A DNA stretch of 64,000 nt. Source: Insolitispirillum peregrinum. GTDB lineage: Bacteria > Pseudomonadota > Alphaproteobacteria > Rhodospirillales > Rhodospirillaceae. The stretch covers positions 682,001-746,000 of the forward strand of contig NZ_FTOA01000001.1 of assembly GCF_900156605.1 (NCBI RefSeq), written 5' to 3'. Each line of letters begins with the position of its first letter. Position 1 is the first letter of the stretch. The notes under the pieces are model-generated. The model did no database searches. It was not told the DNA's origin and worked only from the letters and a program-made list of their open reading frames with translations. Made by a program: the position numbers and the translations under genes. Positions 1-10,277 of the stretch are shown one piece after another.

Positions 1-63
1 AATGATCGCACGGTTGCCCGCAAGCACACCGTTTACATAATCGTCTGCGGTTTTGGGCAGCAT
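1..63 (-). CDS. meaB: MeaB/ArgK-type methylmalonyl-CoA mutase GTPase chaperone, N-terminus only
   Basis: The reverse strand from 63 reads MLPKTADDYVNGVLAGNRAI and runs off the window edge. This matches the conserved N-terminus of MeaB-family G3E GTPases, which load and protect the adenosylcobalamin cofactor of methylmalonyl-CoA mutase. It lies 96 bp downstream of the mutase large subunit on the same strand, the usual genomic partner, which supports the call. Only 21 codons are visible, so no GTPase motif can be checked. A hairpin terminator separates it from the mutase gene, so its expression may depend on readthrough. Confidence 0.8.
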   Translation of the reverse strand, partial: MLPKTADDYVNGVLAGNRAII

Positions 64-107
64 GGGACGCCTTGAAGAAAGGAAGCGGGAAACACGAAGG
101 GAAGACA

Positions 108-139
108 GCAAAAAGCGGGGACCGGACAGTCCCCGCTTT
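108..139 (-). terminator. Rho-independent terminator after methylmalonyl-CoA mutase genes
   Basis: A 10-bp perfect stem (aaagcgggga / tccccgcttt) with an 8-nt loop is followed, on the minus strand, by a TTTT tract. It sits about 20 bp after the large-subunit stop codon and before meaB, so it may be a partial terminator inside the mutA-scpA-meaB transcript. Confidence 0.75.
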
Positions 140-159
140 CTGGCAGGCCAAGGCAGAGC

Positions 160-2355
160 TTACGCAGCTTCGCTGGCATAGCCAAGCTGGCTGTTCAGCT
201 TGGCAATCAGGTCCTGCGCCGCCACGCTGATCTTGGTGCCGGGCGGGAAAATAGCCGCCGCGCCGGACTGGTACAGCTCGTCCCAATCCTGCGGCGGGAT
301 CACCCCGCCAACCACGATCAGAATGTCTTCGCGGCCCAGTTTTTTCAGTTCGTTGCGCAGTTCCGGCACCAGCGTCAGGTGGCCAGCGGCCAGCGACGAC
401 ACGCCGACGACGTGGACGTCGTTTTCCACCGCCTGACGGGCGGTTTCTGCCGGGGTCTGGAACAGCGGCCCGATATCAACGTCAAAGCCGATATCGGCGA
501 AGGCGGTGGCGATCACCTTCTGGCCCCGGTCGTGGCCGTCCTGGCCCATCTTGGCGATCAGCACGCGCGGGCGGCGACCGTCGTTCTTTTCAAAGTCATC
601 GACCAGTTTGCGCACTTTGGCAAAGCTGTCATCCATCGCACCAACCTCGTTGGAATAGACGCCAGAGATGGCCCGGATGGTCGCCTGATGGCGGCCATAG
701 ACCTTTTCCAGCGCGTCAGAGATTTCACCGACGGTGCACTTGGCGCGGGCCGCATCGACGGCCAGAGCCAGCAGGTTGCCTTCACCGCTGGCGGCGGCGT
801 TGGTCAGGGCGGTCAGCCTGGACTCGACTTCGGCGGCGCTGCGCTCGGCGCGCAGGCGTTGCAGCTTTTCGATCTGCTGGGCGCGGACCGACGAGTTGTC
901 GACCTTCAGCACGTCCAGCTTTTCTTCTTCGTCCAGCACGTACTTGTTGACACCCACCACCGTCTGACGGCCCGCATCAATGCGCGCCTGCGTGCGGGCG
1001 GCGGCTTCTTCGATGCGCATCTTGGGGATGCCGGCTTCGATGGCCTTGGCCATGCCGCCTTCGGCTTCGACTTCCTGAATATGGGCCCAGGCGCGTTCGG
1101 CCAGATCGCGGGTCAGGCGTTCGACATAGTACGAGCCGCCCCACGGGTCGATCACCCGGCAGGTGCCGCTTTCCTGCTGGATGAACAGCTGGGTGTTGCG
1201 GGCAATGCGGGCCGAGAAGTCGGTCGGCAGGGCGAGGGCTTCGTCCAGCGCGTTGGTGTGCAGCGACTGGGTGTGGCCCTGGGTGGAGGCCATCGCTTCG
1301 ACGCAGGTGCGGGTGACGTTGTTGAATACGTCCTGCGCGGTCAGCGACCAGCCCGAAGTCTGCGAGTGGGTGCGCAACGACAGCGACTTGTCGCTCTTGG
1401 GGTCGAACTGCTTGATCAGTTTGGCCCACAGCATGCGGGCGGCGCGCATTTTGGCGACTTCCATGAAGAAGTTCATGCCGATCGCCCAGAAGAACGACAG
1501 ACGCGGGGCAAACTTGTCGATATCAAGCCCGGCCGCCATCCCGGCGCGGGCGTATTCCACGCCGTCGGCCAGAGTGTAGGCCAGTTCGAGGTCGGCGGTG
1601 GCCCCGGCTTCCTGCATGTGATAGCCGGAAATCGAGATCGAGTTGAATTTCGGCATGTTTTGCGAGGTGAAGGCAAAAATGTCCGAAATGATCCGCATCG
1701 ACGGGGTCGGCGGATAGATGTAGGTGTTGCGGACCATGAACTCTTTCAGAATGTCATTCTGAACGGTCCCGGACAGCAGGGCAGGGGCGACGCCCTGTTC
1801 TTCGGCAGCGACAATGTACAGGGCCATCACCGGCAGGATGGCGCCGTTCATGGTCATCGACACGCTCATCTTGTCGAGCGGGATGCTGTCGAACAGCTGG
1901 CGCATGTCATAGATGCTGTCGATGGCCACCCCGGCCATGCCGACGTCACCGGCCACGCGCGGATGGTCCGAGTCATAGCCACGGTGGGTGGCGAGGTCAA
2001 AGGCCACCGACAGGCCCTTTTGGCCCGCCGCCAGATTGCGACGGTAAAAGGCGTTGGATTCTTCGGCGGTCGAGAACCCGGCGTACTGGCGGATGGTCCA
2101 CGGCTGTTGCACGTACATGGTCGGATAGGGACCACGCAGGAACGGCGGCAGGCCGGGCAGGGTGTTCAGGTGGTCCAGCCCGTTCAGGTCAGCGGCGCTG
2201 TACAGCGGCTTGACCAGCAGCTTTTCCGGGGTTTCCCACGTCAGGGCGCTGGCCGGGTTGCCGATGGCGGCTTCCAGGCTCTGCTGCCAGTCGTTCAGGC
2301 TGCCGCTGGTGTTGGCGGCGAAGGGAACTTTGGTGAAATCAGGAATGCTGGCCAT
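160..2355 (-). CDS. scpA: Methylmalonyl-CoA mutase, large (catalytic) subunit
   Basis: The 731-residue protein has the normal length of the catalytic subunit. An N-terminal substrate-binding TIM barrel covers roughly residues 60-560, and a C-terminal cobalamin-binding domain starts near residue 595. The base-off B12 motif DxHxxG is present (D606, H608, G611), and GGVIP lies further on. It interconverts (R)-methylmalonyl-CoA and succinyl-CoA, feeding propionyl-CoA into the TCA cycle or running in reverse. Its ATG overlaps the TAA of the small subunit by one base (TAATG), implying translational coupling. The meaB GTPase follows. No epimerase gene is visible here. Confidence 0.97.
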   Translation of the reverse strand: MASIPDFTKVPFAANTSGSLNDWQQSLEAAIGNPASALTWETPEKLLVKPLYSAADLNGLDHLNTLPGLPPFLRGPYPTMYVQQPWTIRQYAGFSTAEESNAFYRRNLAAGQKGLSVAFDLATHRGYDSDHPRVAGDVGMAGVAIDSIYDMRQLFDSIPLDKMSVSMTMNGAILPVMALYIVAAEEQGVAPALLSGTVQNDILKEFMVRNTYIYPPTPSMRIISDIFAFTSQNMPKFNSISISGYHMQEAGATADLELAYTLADGVEYARAGMAAGLDIDKFAPRLSFFWAIGMNFFMEVAKMRAARMLWAKLIKQFDPKSDKSLSLRTHSQTSGWSLTAQDVFNNVTRTCVEAMASTQGHTQSLHTNALDEALALPTDFSARIARNTQLFIQQESGTCRVIDPWGGSYYVERLTRDLAERAWAHIQEVEAEGGMAKAIEAGIPKMRIEEAAARTQARIDAGRQTVVGVNKYVLDEEEKLDVLKVDNSSVRAQQIEKLQRLRAERSAAEVESRLTALTNAAASGEGNLLALAVDAARAKCTVGEISDALEKVYGRHQATIRAISGVYSNEVGAMDDSFAKVRKLVDDFEKNDGRRPRVLIAKMGQDGHDRGQKVIATAFADIGFDVDIGPLFQTPAETARQAVENDVHVVGVSSLAAGHLTLVPELRNELKKLGREDILIVVGGVIPPQDWDELYQSGAAAIFPPGTKISVAAQDLIAKLNSQLGYASEAA

Positions 2356-4397
2356 TATTCGGTGACTCCCAGATGAGTCTGGGCGGCACGCAGGAGTTCC
2401 AGCGCGTCGCAGCCCATGAAAATGTACTCGTCAACACCGGCAGCGGTAAAGGCCGCACGGGCTTCGTCGTCGGCGGGCTTGCCAGCCATGTAGACCCGGC
2501 TGGCGCCGGTGGCCTTCAGGGCGCTGGCAAACGACGCTGCGAGCTCGCCATATTGCTCGTCGCTGCCACACAGGACGGCAATGCGGGCACCGCTGTCCTT
2601 GAAGGCAGCGGTCAGGGCGTCGGTGTTGGCAAAGCCGTCGTTGCTGATGCCGGCGATGCCGCCCGCTTCAAAGAAGTTGCGGGCAAAGGTGGCGCGGGCG
2701 GTGTGCTGGGCAACGCGGCCGATGTTGGCGAGGAACACCAGCGGACGGACGCCGTTGTTCAGCACCATGTAGACGTCGGAATTGTCGCGCAGCTCTTCCC
2801 AGTCTTCGGCCAGACGGTGGGTATCCATCGGCTCGATACGGGCGGCGTCGCCCTTGCGGGTGCGGCTGCCGATGGTCGGAGCCTTGGCGGCGCGGGCCAT
2901 CTTCAGGCGGTTGGCGGCACCCTTGCGCAGGACTTCGAGGTCCGGCAGCTTGATGTCCACCGGCGCTTCGGCCAGATTGGGGAACTCGTTGATGCCGGTC
3001 AGCGCGTCCTTGCGGCGGGCAATGGCCTTGCGGCGTTCGGCCCACTCGCCCGCGATCTTGGCTTGCAGCTTGCCGGAATCGAGGGCTTCGGCGATGCCGC
3101 CCCACTTTTCGATCTGCTGGAATTCTTCCCACGCCCGTTCGGCAACCTGCCGGGTCAGGCTTTCGACGTACCACGAGCCCCCTGCCGGGTCGATCACCCG
3201 GCCCAGACTGGACTCTTCCTGCAGCACGATCTGGGTGTTGCGGGCGATGCGGCGACCAAAGTCGGTCGGCAGGCCAAGCGCGCTGTCAAACGACGGCGCG
3301 GACACGCTGTCGGCCTGGGCAATACCGGCCGAGAATACGCCGATGGTGACGCGCAGCATGTTGACCCACGGGTCACGCTGGGTGAGCACGCGGTCCGAGA
3401 CATCGACGTGCAGGCGCATCCGGCGGGCCGGTTCCGAGGCGCCACAGGCTTCGGTGACACGAGCCCACAGCATGCGGGCGGCGCGCAGCTTGGCAATCGA
3501 CAGGAACTGGTCGGTGCCAACCGGCAGGCTGAAGGCGATCTGACGGCAGGCGTCATCAACGCCCATCCCGGCCGCGGTCAAGGCCCGCAGATAGGCAACG
3601 CCGGTGGCCATCGCACAGCCAAGATCGGTGACGTCGGTGGCACCACCGTTGTAATAGGCGGCGGTGCTGACGCCAACGGCGGTCACGTTCGGGAAGTCGA
3701 CGGCAGTGGCCTTGGCCATTTCCGCCATTTCGGCCAGAGCCTGCTCCAGCGATTGCGGCAGGGTACCGGCGCTGGCCAGAGTGCCGATCGGGTCAATGTT
3801 GTACGCCCCTTGCGCCACCTCACCCTTCACGCCCCGGCTGGTCCACACTTCGGCCAGCAGCGAAGCGGCGGCGACGGCCCCCGCGCCCGCATCGAGCGCC
3901 ACCGGTGCCAGGTCGAGCATCACGCCCGCCAGCACGGTGTCCAGATCGGCGGCCGACGAAATCATCAGGCCACCGATGCCAGCCTGCTCCCCGGCGGTGT
4001 CGGAATCCTGCCCCGCCTGTCCGGCGGCATCCAGCCGCAGCAGCAGGCTGGTCACGCCCCGTTCGAGGTCGGTGAGGATTTCCTTGTTGGCATCGTTCAG
4101 GTCCGGGTTGCTGTAGACCTGCCGGATGTCCCACGCGGCCCCGATCGGGTTGGCAGCCGAACCGCTCACGGTGGCGGCGCGGGCCAGCGGCATGGAGCCG
4201 GGGAAGCCGGACTGATCGCCTTCGGCGTCCCAGTCTTCGCGGGTATAGATCGGCTTCAGGGTGATGCCGTCATAAAGACGGGTCATCAGCTTCTTTTCGA
4301 ATGAAGCGCCCTTTAGGGCCTTGTCGACCAGCGCACGCCAGGCCTCTTGGGTGGCGGGCGCAAAATCCTCGGTGAGGTTCAGATCTGCGGTGCTCAT
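2355..4397 (-). CDS. mutA: Methylmalonyl-CoA mutase, small subunit
   Basis: This 680-residue protein is homologous along its length to the large subunit (shared barrel segments such as [13 protein letters not shown] and [15 protein letters not shown]). Its C-terminal cobalamin-like domain lacks the DxHxxG histidine motif, as expected for the non-catalytic subunit of heterodimeric mutases. It is the first gene of the mutA-scpA unit. A heterodimer, rather than a single-chain mutase, is therefore predicted. Confidence 0.95.
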   Translation of the reverse strand: MSTADLNLTEDFAPATQEAWRALVDKALKGASFEKKLMTRLYDGITLKPIYTREDWDAEGDQSGFPGSMPLARAATVSGSAANPIGAAWDIRQVYSNPDLNDANKEILTDLERGVTSLLLRLDAAGQAGQDSDTAGEQAGIGGLMISSAADLDTVLAGVMLDLAPVALDAGAGAVAAASLLAEVWTSRGVKGEVAQGAYNIDPIGTLASAGTLPQSLEQALAEMAEMAKATAVDFPNVTAVGVSTAAYYNGGATDVTDLGCAMATGVAYLRALTAAGMGVDDACRQIAFSLPVGTDQFLSIAKLRAARMLWARVTEACGASEPARRMRLHVDVSDRVLTQRDPWVNMLRVTIGVFSAGIAQADSVSAPSFDSALGLPTDFGRRIARNTQIVLQEESSLGRVIDPAGGSWYVESLTRQVAERAWEEFQQIEKWGGIAEALDSGKLQAKIAGEWAERRKAIARRKDALTGINEFPNLAEAPVDIKLPDLEVLRKGAANRLKMARAAKAPTIGSRTRKGDAARIEPMDTHRLAEDWEELRDNSDVYMVLNNGVRPLVFLANIGRVAQHTARATFARNFFEAGGIAGISNDGFANTDALTAAFKDSGARIAVLCGSDEQYGELAASFASALKATGASRVYMAGKPADDEARAAFTAAGVDEYIFMGCDALELLRAAQTHLGVTE

Positions 4398-4869
4398 GGG
4401 ATCCCGAACGGTTCCTTGGTTGGCAAAAGAAGTCAGCGGAAGCCCCCCCAGCGGCGACCCCCGATGCCCACATGCAGGTAATGTTCCATACCTCTAGCGC
4501 ATTTGAGGGGGGCAAGTGAAGGGAAATACCACGGTTCGCTAACGTAACCTTATGTTGCGGTGCACACTTTCCCTAACGTCAAATGAGCGAGTTCCATGGA
4601 ATAATCATACCTCAAAAGACCATATTCCGCAATTTTATAAGGATATGCCCGCTGTCGCAGTGCGGGAAATTTGTCCTTTTGGTCAGGGTTGATGAAAAAC
4701 CGTAGACTTTGGCAGGGGGCTTGACCTATCAAGAAACCGTAACATCGTCCCTTGTCCCCGATCGGCCTGTTGCGGGATGCTGTTCTGGTCGAAATCCGGC
4801 GGAGCGGCAGAGCGCGAAAGGCTGTTTATTGCCGTTTGCCGATCGCACCCGGAGCCTGTGCCAGTCCCC
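4398..4869. promoter_or_regulatory. Divergent intergenic region between mutA and the nucleoside ABC operon
   Basis: This region must hold promoters for both divergent operons. Bases 4540-4740 are more AT-rich than the flanks. A short inverted repeat, cttgacctatcaag (4720-4733), overlaps a TTGACC -35-like hexamer pointing toward the ABC operon; I see no convincing -10. The reading frame of the ABC ATPase is open back to 4777, but the ATG at 4870 is the better start. No riboswitch was recognised. Confidence 0.35.
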
Positions 4870-6453
4870 ATGGTCCTTGAACCGTCTTCCTCCCTGTCCC
4901 CGCCTGTCGCCCCGCCTCCACGGCTGGAGCTGCGCGCCATCGACAAACGGTTTCCCGGCTGTCATGCCAACCGGGCGGTATCGCTGACCCTGCAGGCGGG
5001 GGAAATCCATGCCCTGCTGGGGGAGAACGGCGCCGGGAAATCAACGCTGGTCAAGATTGTTTACGGAATTCAGCGGGCTGATAGTGGAACCATCCTGTGG
5101 GATGGTCAGCCGGTGCGCATCCACAGCCCGGCCGAGGCCCGCCGTCTGGGGATCGGGATGGTCTTTCAGCACTTCAGCCTGTTCGACAGCCTGACGGTGG
5201 TCGAAAACATCGCGCTGGGGATTGGCTGGAAGAAGCCTCTGGCCGAACTGGCAAGCCGGGTTGAAGAGATTTCCCGCCGCTATGGCCTGCCGCTGGACCC
5301 GCTGCGGACGGTCCACGACCTGTCGGTGGGCGAGCGGCAGCGGGTGGAAATCTGCCGCTGCCTGTTGCAGGACCCACGCCTGATCATCATGGACGAGCCG
5401 ACCAGCGTGCTGACCCCGCAGGAGGTTACAGTGCTGTTTAGCACCCTGCGTCTGTTGCGCGACGAAGGGCGGACCATTCTGTACATTTCCCACAAGCTGG
5501 AAGAAATCCGCGCCCTGTGTTCGGCGGCAACCGTCCTGCGGGCTGGTCAGGTGGTCAGCCAGTGCGACCCACGGCAGGAAACGGCGCAAAGTCTGGCCCA
5601 GATGATGATCGGCGCCGAGCTGAAGGCCGTGCAGCGGACGCAGGCAAGCTGTGTGGGGGAAGATCGTCTGGTGGTCGATGGCCTGCACCTGTCGCCGTCG
5701 CAACCGTTCGGGATCACGCTCGATGGCGTATCGCTGACCGTGCGGGCGGGGGAAATCGTCGGGATTGCCGGGGTGGCCGGGAACGGTCAGAACGAGTTGC
5801 TGGCGGCATTGTCCGGCGAGCAACTGTCCCCGCGCGCCGAGGCGGTGCGGATTGATGGTCAGCCGGTCGGCCTGCTGGGAGCGCGGGCGCGCCGTGACCT
5901 CGGGATGGCCTTCGTCCCCGAAGAGCGCCTTGGGCGCGGGGCGGTGCCGGACCTGAGCCTTGCGGACAACGCCCTGCTGTCCGGCTATGGCCGACAGGCG
6001 CTGGTGCGGCGGGGGTTGATCCACTTTGGGCTGGTCAATGCCTATGCCGACCGCATCATCGACATGTTTTCGGTCATCACCCACGGACGCCGGGCGGAAG
6101 CCCGATCCCTGTCCGGGGGGAACCTGCAAAAATTCATCATTGGGCGTGAAATCCTGCAAAAGCCCGGCCTGCTGGTCTGTGCGCAACCAACATGGGGGGT
6201 GGATGCCGGGGCAGCCGCTGCCATTCATCAGGCGTTGATCGGACTGCGCGAGCAGGGGGCGGCGGTGCTGGTGGTCAGTCAGGATCTCGACGAACTGTTT
6301 ACCATTGCCGACCGCATTGCGGTGATCTGTCAGGGGCGTCTGTCTGAAACGCACCCGGTCCATGAAACGACGGTCGAGCAGGTGGGGATGCTGATGGGCG
6401 GGCTGTTTGAAACCCCGGAGCAGCCGGAAGGAGTGCATACCCATGGCCTTTAA
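4870..6453 (+). CDS. Nucleoside (BMP-family) ABC transporter, duplicated ATP-binding protein
   Basis: From the chosen ATG (MVLEPSSS) the protein is 527 residues. It has two fused ABC domains in the RbsA/YufO arrangement. The first has a full Walker A (GENGAGKS), signature LSVGERQR and Walker B ending MDEP. The second is degenerate, with GVAGNGQN in place of Walker A, signature LSGGNLQK and CAQPTWGVD for Walker B/D-loop. One canonical and one weak site is normal for this family. The next permease overlaps its end by 11 bp. Together with two permeases and a BMP lipoprotein-like binding protein it forms a purine nucleoside/deoxynucleoside-type importer. The exact substrate cannot be read from sequence. 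Confidence 0.93.
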   Translation: MVLEPSSSLSPPVAPPPRLELRAIDKRFPGCHANRAVSLTLQAGEIHALLGENGAGKSTLVKIVYGIQRADSGTILWDGQPVRIHSPAEARRLGIGMVFQHFSLFDSLTVVENIALGIGWKKPLAELASRVEEISRRYGLPLDPLRTVHDLSVGERQRVEICRCLLQDPRLIIMDEPTSVLTPQEVTVLFSTLRLLRDEGRTILYISHKLEEIRALCSAATVLRAGQVVSQCDPRQETAQSLAQMMIGAELKAVQRTQASCVGEDRLVVDGLHLSPSQPFGITLDGVSLTVRAGEIVGIAGVAGNGQNELLAALSGEQLSPRAEAVRIDGQPVGLLGARARRDLGMAFVPEERLGRGAVPDLSLADNALLSGYGRQALVRRGLIHFGLVNAYADRIIDMFSVITHGRRAEARSLSGGNLQKFIIGREILQKPGLLVCAQPTWGVDAGAAAAIHQALIGLREQGAAVLVVSQDLDELFTIADRIAVICQGRLSETHPVHETTVEQVGMLMGGLFETPEQPEGVHTHGL

Positions 6454-7522
6454 GCTGGAAGCGCGTGGAGCGTCGTCCCGGCGCTGGGTCTATGGTGCGC
6501 CGGTGCTGGCTGTGCTGCTGACGCTGGTGTTTGGCGGTATCCTGTTTGCCCTGCTGGGCTTCGAGCCGCTGGCGGCCCTGTACACCTTTTTCATCTCGCC
6601 CCTGAACAGCGCCTATGGTGTTGCCGAGCTGCTGGTCAAGGCGGCTCCGCTGGCGTTGTGCGCCGTCGGGCTGGCGCTGGGCTTTCGCGGTAACGTCTGG
6701 AACATCGGGGCCGAAGGGCAGTTGACGATGGGGGCGGTGACCGGCGGTGGTGTGGCGCTGGCGCTGGGGGATAGCGGTGCCGGCTGGTGGGTGTTGCCGC
6801 TGGTGATGATGGCCGGGATGGCTGGCGGGATGTTGTGGGGGATGATCCCCGCGTGGCTGAAGACCCGCTTTCATGCCTCGGAAATTCTGGTCAGCCTGAT
6901 GCTGACCTATGTCGCTGACCTGTTCCTGTCGATGATGGTCCATGGTCCGTGGCGTGATCCCGATGGCTATGGTTTCCCGCAATCGCCGATGTTCGGCGAT
7001 GCGGCGACATTGCCGATCCTGTGGGCGGGGACCCGTCTGCATCTGGGCGTTCTGCTGGCGTTGCTGGCGGTGGCGGTCGGCTGGTTTGTCATTGCGCGGA
7101 CTTTTATCGGCTTTCAGATCAAGGTGATGGGCTTGACGCCTGTCGCCGGTGGCTATGCCGGATTTTCCCATAAACGCATCATCTGGATGTCGTTCCTGTT
7201 GTCTGGCGCGCTGGCCGGTCTGGCCGGGGTGTGTGAAGTTGCCGGGCCGATCGGGCAATTGCAGCCGGTCATTTCGCCGGGCTATGGCTTTACCGCCATT
7301 ATCGTGGCCTTTCTGGGCCGGTTGCATCCGGTGGGCATCCTGCTGGCATCGCTGTTGATGGCGCTCAGCTATCTGGGGGGCGAGGCGGTGCAGATTTCCA
7401 TGCGCCTGCCGCTGGCCGTCACCGGAGTGTTTCAGGGGATGTTGCTGTTTTTCCTGTTGGCGTGTGATGTGTTGATCCGCTATCGCCTGCGGTGGCTGTC
7501 GTCGGTGCGGGAGGCCGGATAA
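6443..7522 (+). CDS. BMP-family ABC transporter permease 1
   Basis: The 359-residue hydrophobic protein has multiple membrane segments and the BPD_transp_2 signature region LALGFRGNVWNIGAEGQL (N-W-N-I-G-A-E-G), characteristic of nucleoside and simple-sugar importers. The ATG at 6443 follows a GGAAGGAG ribosome-binding site; upstream in-frame codons are ignored because they lie inside the ATPase gene. It ends in TAATG, overlapping the next permease. Confidence 0.93.
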   Translation: MAFKLEARGASSRRWVYGAPVLAVLLTLVFGGILFALLGFEPLAALYTFFISPLNSAYGVAELLVKAAPLALCAVGLALGFRGNVWNIGAEGQLTMGAVTGGGVALALGDSGAGWWVLPLVMMAGMAGGMLWGMIPAWLKTRFHASEILVSLMLTYVADLFLSMMVHGPWRDPDGYGFPQSPMFGDAATLPILWAGTRLHLGVLLALLAVAVGWFVIARTFIGFQIKVMGLTPVAGGYAGFSHKRIIWMSFLLSGALAGLAGVCEVAGPIGQLQPVISPGYGFTAIIVAFLGRLHPVGILLASLLMALSYLGGEAVQISMRLPLAVTGVFQGMLLFFLLACDVLIRYRLRWLSSVREAG

Positions 7523-8457
7523 TGGACGCTGATACTCTCGCCCTGACCGGCGTTGTGATGGCCATGATGCGAGCGGCAACGCCGCTGATCTTTGCCGCGC
7601 TGGGGGAAGTGATGACCGAAAAGGCCGGGGTGCTGAACCTTGGCGTTGAAGGCATGATGTTGATGGGGGCAGTGGCGGCCTTTACCGCCGCCGTGACCAC
7701 CGGCTCGCCGGTATTGGGGCTGGTGGCTGCGATGCTGGCCGGAATGCTGATGGCATTGCTGTTTGCCTTCCTGACCCAGACGCTGATGGCCAATCAGGTG
7801 GCCACCGGTCTGGCGCTGACCATTTTTGGCGTCGGGCTGTCGGCGTTTGTGGGCCGCGACATGGTCGGTCAGACGGTCGAGCCGCTGGCCGCCATCCAGT
7901 TGGGGGCCTTGAGCCGCATTCCGGTGGTCGGGCCGTTGCTGTTCGGGCATGATCCGCTGGTCTATGTTTCGCTGGCGCTGGCCGCTGCCGTCTGGTGGTT
8001 CCTGCGTCGCTCGCGCTCGGGGCTGGTGGTGCGGGCAGTTGGAGAAAATCCGCAGGCGGCCCATGCCATCGGCTATCCGGTGCGGTTGATCCGCTATGCG
8101 GCGATCCTGTTCGGTGGCGCAATGAGCGGTCTGGGCGGTGCCTATCTGTCGCTGGTCTATACCCCGATGTGGATCGAAGGCATGACCGCCGGGCGCGGCT
8201 GGATCGCACTGGCGCTGGTGGTGTTTGCCTCGTGGCGGGCCGAGCGGGTACTGTTGGGGGCCTATCTGTTTGGCGGCATCACCATTGCCCAGCTGCACCT
8301 GCAAAGCAGCGGTGGTCTGGCCGTGCCGTCCCAGATTCTGACGATGCTGCCCTATCTGGCAACCATCCTTGTTCTCGTCCTGATTTCCCGTGATGAAACC
8401 CGCATTCGCCTGAATGCGCCGGCCAGTCTCGGCAAGCTGTTTCACCCGGAAGGGTGA
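7522..8457 (+). CDS. BMP-family ABC transporter permease 2
   Basis: The 311-residue permease of the BPD_transp_2 family contains the motif KAGVLNLGVEGMM, the usual second-permease counterpart of the NIGAEGQ motif in permease 1. Its ATG overlaps the previous TAA by one base, so the two permeases are translationally coupled and presumably form a heterodimeric channel. The chosen start (MDADTLALTG) places the first membrane segment normally. Confidence 0.93.
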   Translation: MDADTLALTGVVMAMMRAATPLIFAALGEVMTEKAGVLNLGVEGMMLMGAVAAFTAAVTTGSPVLGLVAAMLAGMLMALLFAFLTQTLMANQVATGLALTIFGVGLSAFVGRDMVGQTVEPLAAIQLGALSRIPVVGPLLFGHDPLVYVSLALAAAVWWFLRRSRSGLVVRAVGENPQAAHAIGYPVRLIRYAAILFGGAMSGLGGAYLSLVYTPMWIEGMTAGRGWIALALVVFASWRAERVLLGAYLFGGITIAQLHLQSSGGLAVPSQILTMLPYLATILVLVLISRDETRIRLNAPASLGKLFHPEG

Positions 8458-8503
8458 GTACCGTCTTATAGTAGTTCGTACAGTCGCAACAGGAGGCTCT
8501 CCC

Positions 8504-9619
8504 ATGGCAATGGGTCCGTTCCGTAACGTGTCGCGCCGTCGTTTTACGGCTCTTGGCTCTGCTCTGCTGGCAGGTGCCCTGGCCTGGGGCTCGCTGGCCC
8601 CGGTGGCCTCGGCGGCTGATCCGCTGAAGGTTGGCTTTGTCTACGTCGGCCCGGTTGGTGACTTTGGCTGGTCCCACCAGCATGACGAAGGCCGCAAGGC
8701 GCTGGAAGCGGCCTTTGGCGACAAGGTCAAGACCGCCTACGTCGAAGACGTGCCGGAAGGTGCCGATGCCGAGCGGGTGATCAACCAGTTCGCCCAGCAG
8801 GGCTTTGATCTGGTGTTCACCACCTCGTTCGGTTTCATGAACCCGACCCTGAAAGTCGCCAAGCGCTATCCGAACATCAAGTTCGAGCATGCGACCGGTT
8901 ACAAGCGGGCCGATAACGTGGCCACCTATGCCGCCCGTTTCTACGAGGGCCGGGCGATCATCGGCACCATGGCCGGGATGATGACCAAGAGCAATGTTTT
9001 GGGCTACATCGCCTCGGTGCCGATCCCCGAAGTGGTGCAGGGGATCAATGCCTTCACGCTGGCGGCCCGCAAGGTCAACCCCAAGGTGCAGGTGAAGGTG
9101 GTGTGGGTGAATTCCTGGTACGATCCGGGCAAGGAGCGTGAAGCCGCCGAAGCCCTGATCGCGCAGGGAGCCGACGTCCTGTCCCAGCACACTGACAGCC
9201 CGGCACCGGTGCAGGCTGCTGAAGAAAAGGGCATTTACGCCTTTGGGCAGGCCTCGGACATGGCCAAGTTCGGTCCGCACGCCCAGTTGACCTCGATCGT
9301 TGACAACTGGGGCGACTATTACATCGCCCGCGTCAAGGCAGCGATGGACGGGTCGTGGAAAGCCATTGATACCTGGGATGGCCTGAAGCAGGGCATGGTG
9401 CACATGGCCCCCTATGGGGCGGCGGTGCCGGATGCGGTGAAGGCCAAGGCTGACGAAGTCAAGGCCGGTATCATTGCTGGTACGCTGCATCCGTTCACCG
9501 GCCCGATCAAGAATCAGGCGGGCGAGCTGGTGGTCAAGGACGGGGAGACCATCCCCGACGGCCAGTTGTTGACGATGAACTGGTTCGTGGAAGGCGTGCA
9601 GGGCCAGTTGCCGAAGTAA
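8504..9619 (+). CDS. BMP-family ABC transporter substrate-binding protein (Tat-type signal)
   Basis: The 371-residue periplasmic binding protein is of the Bmp/PnrA family. Conserved segments include KVGFVYVGPVGDFGWS near the N-terminus and a periplasmic-binding fold ending in NWFVEGVQGQLPK. The ATG at 8504 has an AGGAGG box 7 bp upstream. The signal peptide starts SRRRFTALG and ends APVASA-AD, which fits a twin-arginine leader rather than a lipobox; no lipoprotein cysteine is seen. It is the last gene of the ATPase-permease-permease-binding protein operon and is followed by a terminator. Confidence 0.93.
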   Translation: MAMGPFRNVSRRRFTALGSALLAGALAWGSLAPVASAADPLKVGFVYVGPVGDFGWSHQHDEGRKALEAAFGDKVKTAYVEDVPEGADAERVINQFAQQGFDLVFTTSFGFMNPTLKVAKRYPNIKFEHATGYKRADNVATYAARFYEGRAIIGTMAGMMTKSNVLGYIASVPIPEVVQGINAFTLAARKVNPKVQVKVVWVNSWYDPGKEREAAEALIAQGADVLSQHTDSPAPVQAAEEKGIYAFGQASDMAKFGPHAQLTSIVDNWGDYYIARVKAAMDGSWKAIDTWDGLKQGMVHMAPYGAAVPDAVKAKADEVKAGIIAGTLHPFTGPIKNQAGELVVKDGETIPDGQLLTMNWFVEGVQGQLPK

Positions 9620-9643
9620 CCTTTGCGCGATGATTGTTGTCGA

Positions 9644-9679
9644 AATGGCCATCAGGGTTGCTGGTGGCCATTTTTTTCT
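9644..9679 (+). terminator. Rho-independent terminator of the nucleoside ABC operon
   Basis: A 12-bp stem (aatggccatcag / ctggtggccatt, one G-T pair) with a short loop is followed by a run of seven T. It lies 25 bp after the binding-protein stop codon. Confidence 0.9.
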
Positions 9680-9755
9680 TGTTATGGTGGGGGCTACCCG
9701 TCTTATATTGCAGCTTAATGATTGGTAATCATGATGGTTTTTAAAAGGGACAGTC

Positions 9756-10262
9756 ATGGGTTTTTCTGACGCAGTATCTTCGTTTTTCAATAAATATGCA
9801 GTTTTTAAGGGCAGATCATCAAGGTCTGAATATAATTATGCCAGAATTTTTATGTATTTATCATCATTCATTTTATCTATAATAAGTTCAATAGAAAGTT
9901 ATTATAATATATATTCTCATAATGAGTATGGATTTTACTCACCTTTGTCATCTATTGTTCATATATTATTTATAATTTCTGTGATTATACCTTCTATTTC
10001 TTTATTTATACGTAGACTTCATGATTTAAATTTCAGCGGCTGGTGGTTTTGGTTGTGGCCAGCCGTCGTAATTTTTGCATTTGCTCTGATCTTTCGGGAC
10101 TCTCTGTTTACGTCTTGGGCTGTGAGTGGCTTGCTTTTGTTCTTGGTCGTCTCAGAGGTACTGCTCATGTGCATTCGCGGTACTGTGGGCCCGAACCGTT
10201 TCGGCCCCGATCCGCTGGCGACCGGTGGGCCTGAGCAGGCTCCGGTGCCCGCTTCTGAATGA
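9756..10262 (+). CDS. DUF805 family membrane protein with AT-rich 5' half
   Basis: The 168-residue protein begins MGFSDAVSSFFNKYAVFKGR and includes the R-S-S-R-S-E-Y-N-Y and ISLFIRRLHDLNFSGWW elements that identify DUF805, a small integral membrane family of unknown function. About four membrane segments are expected. The ATG follows an AAAAGGGA box. The first ~285 bp are strikingly AT-rich and use A/T-ending codons, while the last ~220 bp are GC-rich like the surrounding genome. This suggests recent acquisition, with the 3' end ameliorated or replaced. It is monocistronic and is followed directly by an intergenic palindrome. Confidence 0.8.
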   Translation: MGFSDAVSSFFNKYAVFKGRSSRSEYNYARIFMYLSSFILSIISSIESYYNIYSHNEYGFYSPLSSIVHILFIISVIIPSISLFIRRLHDLNFSGWWFWLWPAVVIFAFALIFRDSLFTSWAVSGLLLFLVVSEVLLMCIRGTVGPNRFGPDPLATGGPEQAPVPASE

Positions 10263-10277
10263 AAGGCCGCTTCTAGA

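Noticed and set aside
379-2376. Long plus-strand open frame (665 codons) over methylmalonyl-CoA mutase large subunit
   Set aside because: It is antisense to a well-conserved gene; GC-rich codon bias leaves the opposite strand open. Its translation is Gly/Arg/His-rich and matches no protein family.
2373-4304. Long plus-strand open frame (643 codons) over the small mutase subunit
   Set aside because: Same antisense shadow effect, with low-complexity Gly/His/Arg composition and no motifs.
4398-4869. Cobalamin riboswitch upstream of the mutase genes
   Set aside because: No B12-box-like sequence or matching fold was found; the enzyme needs B12 but that alone does not imply a riboswitch.
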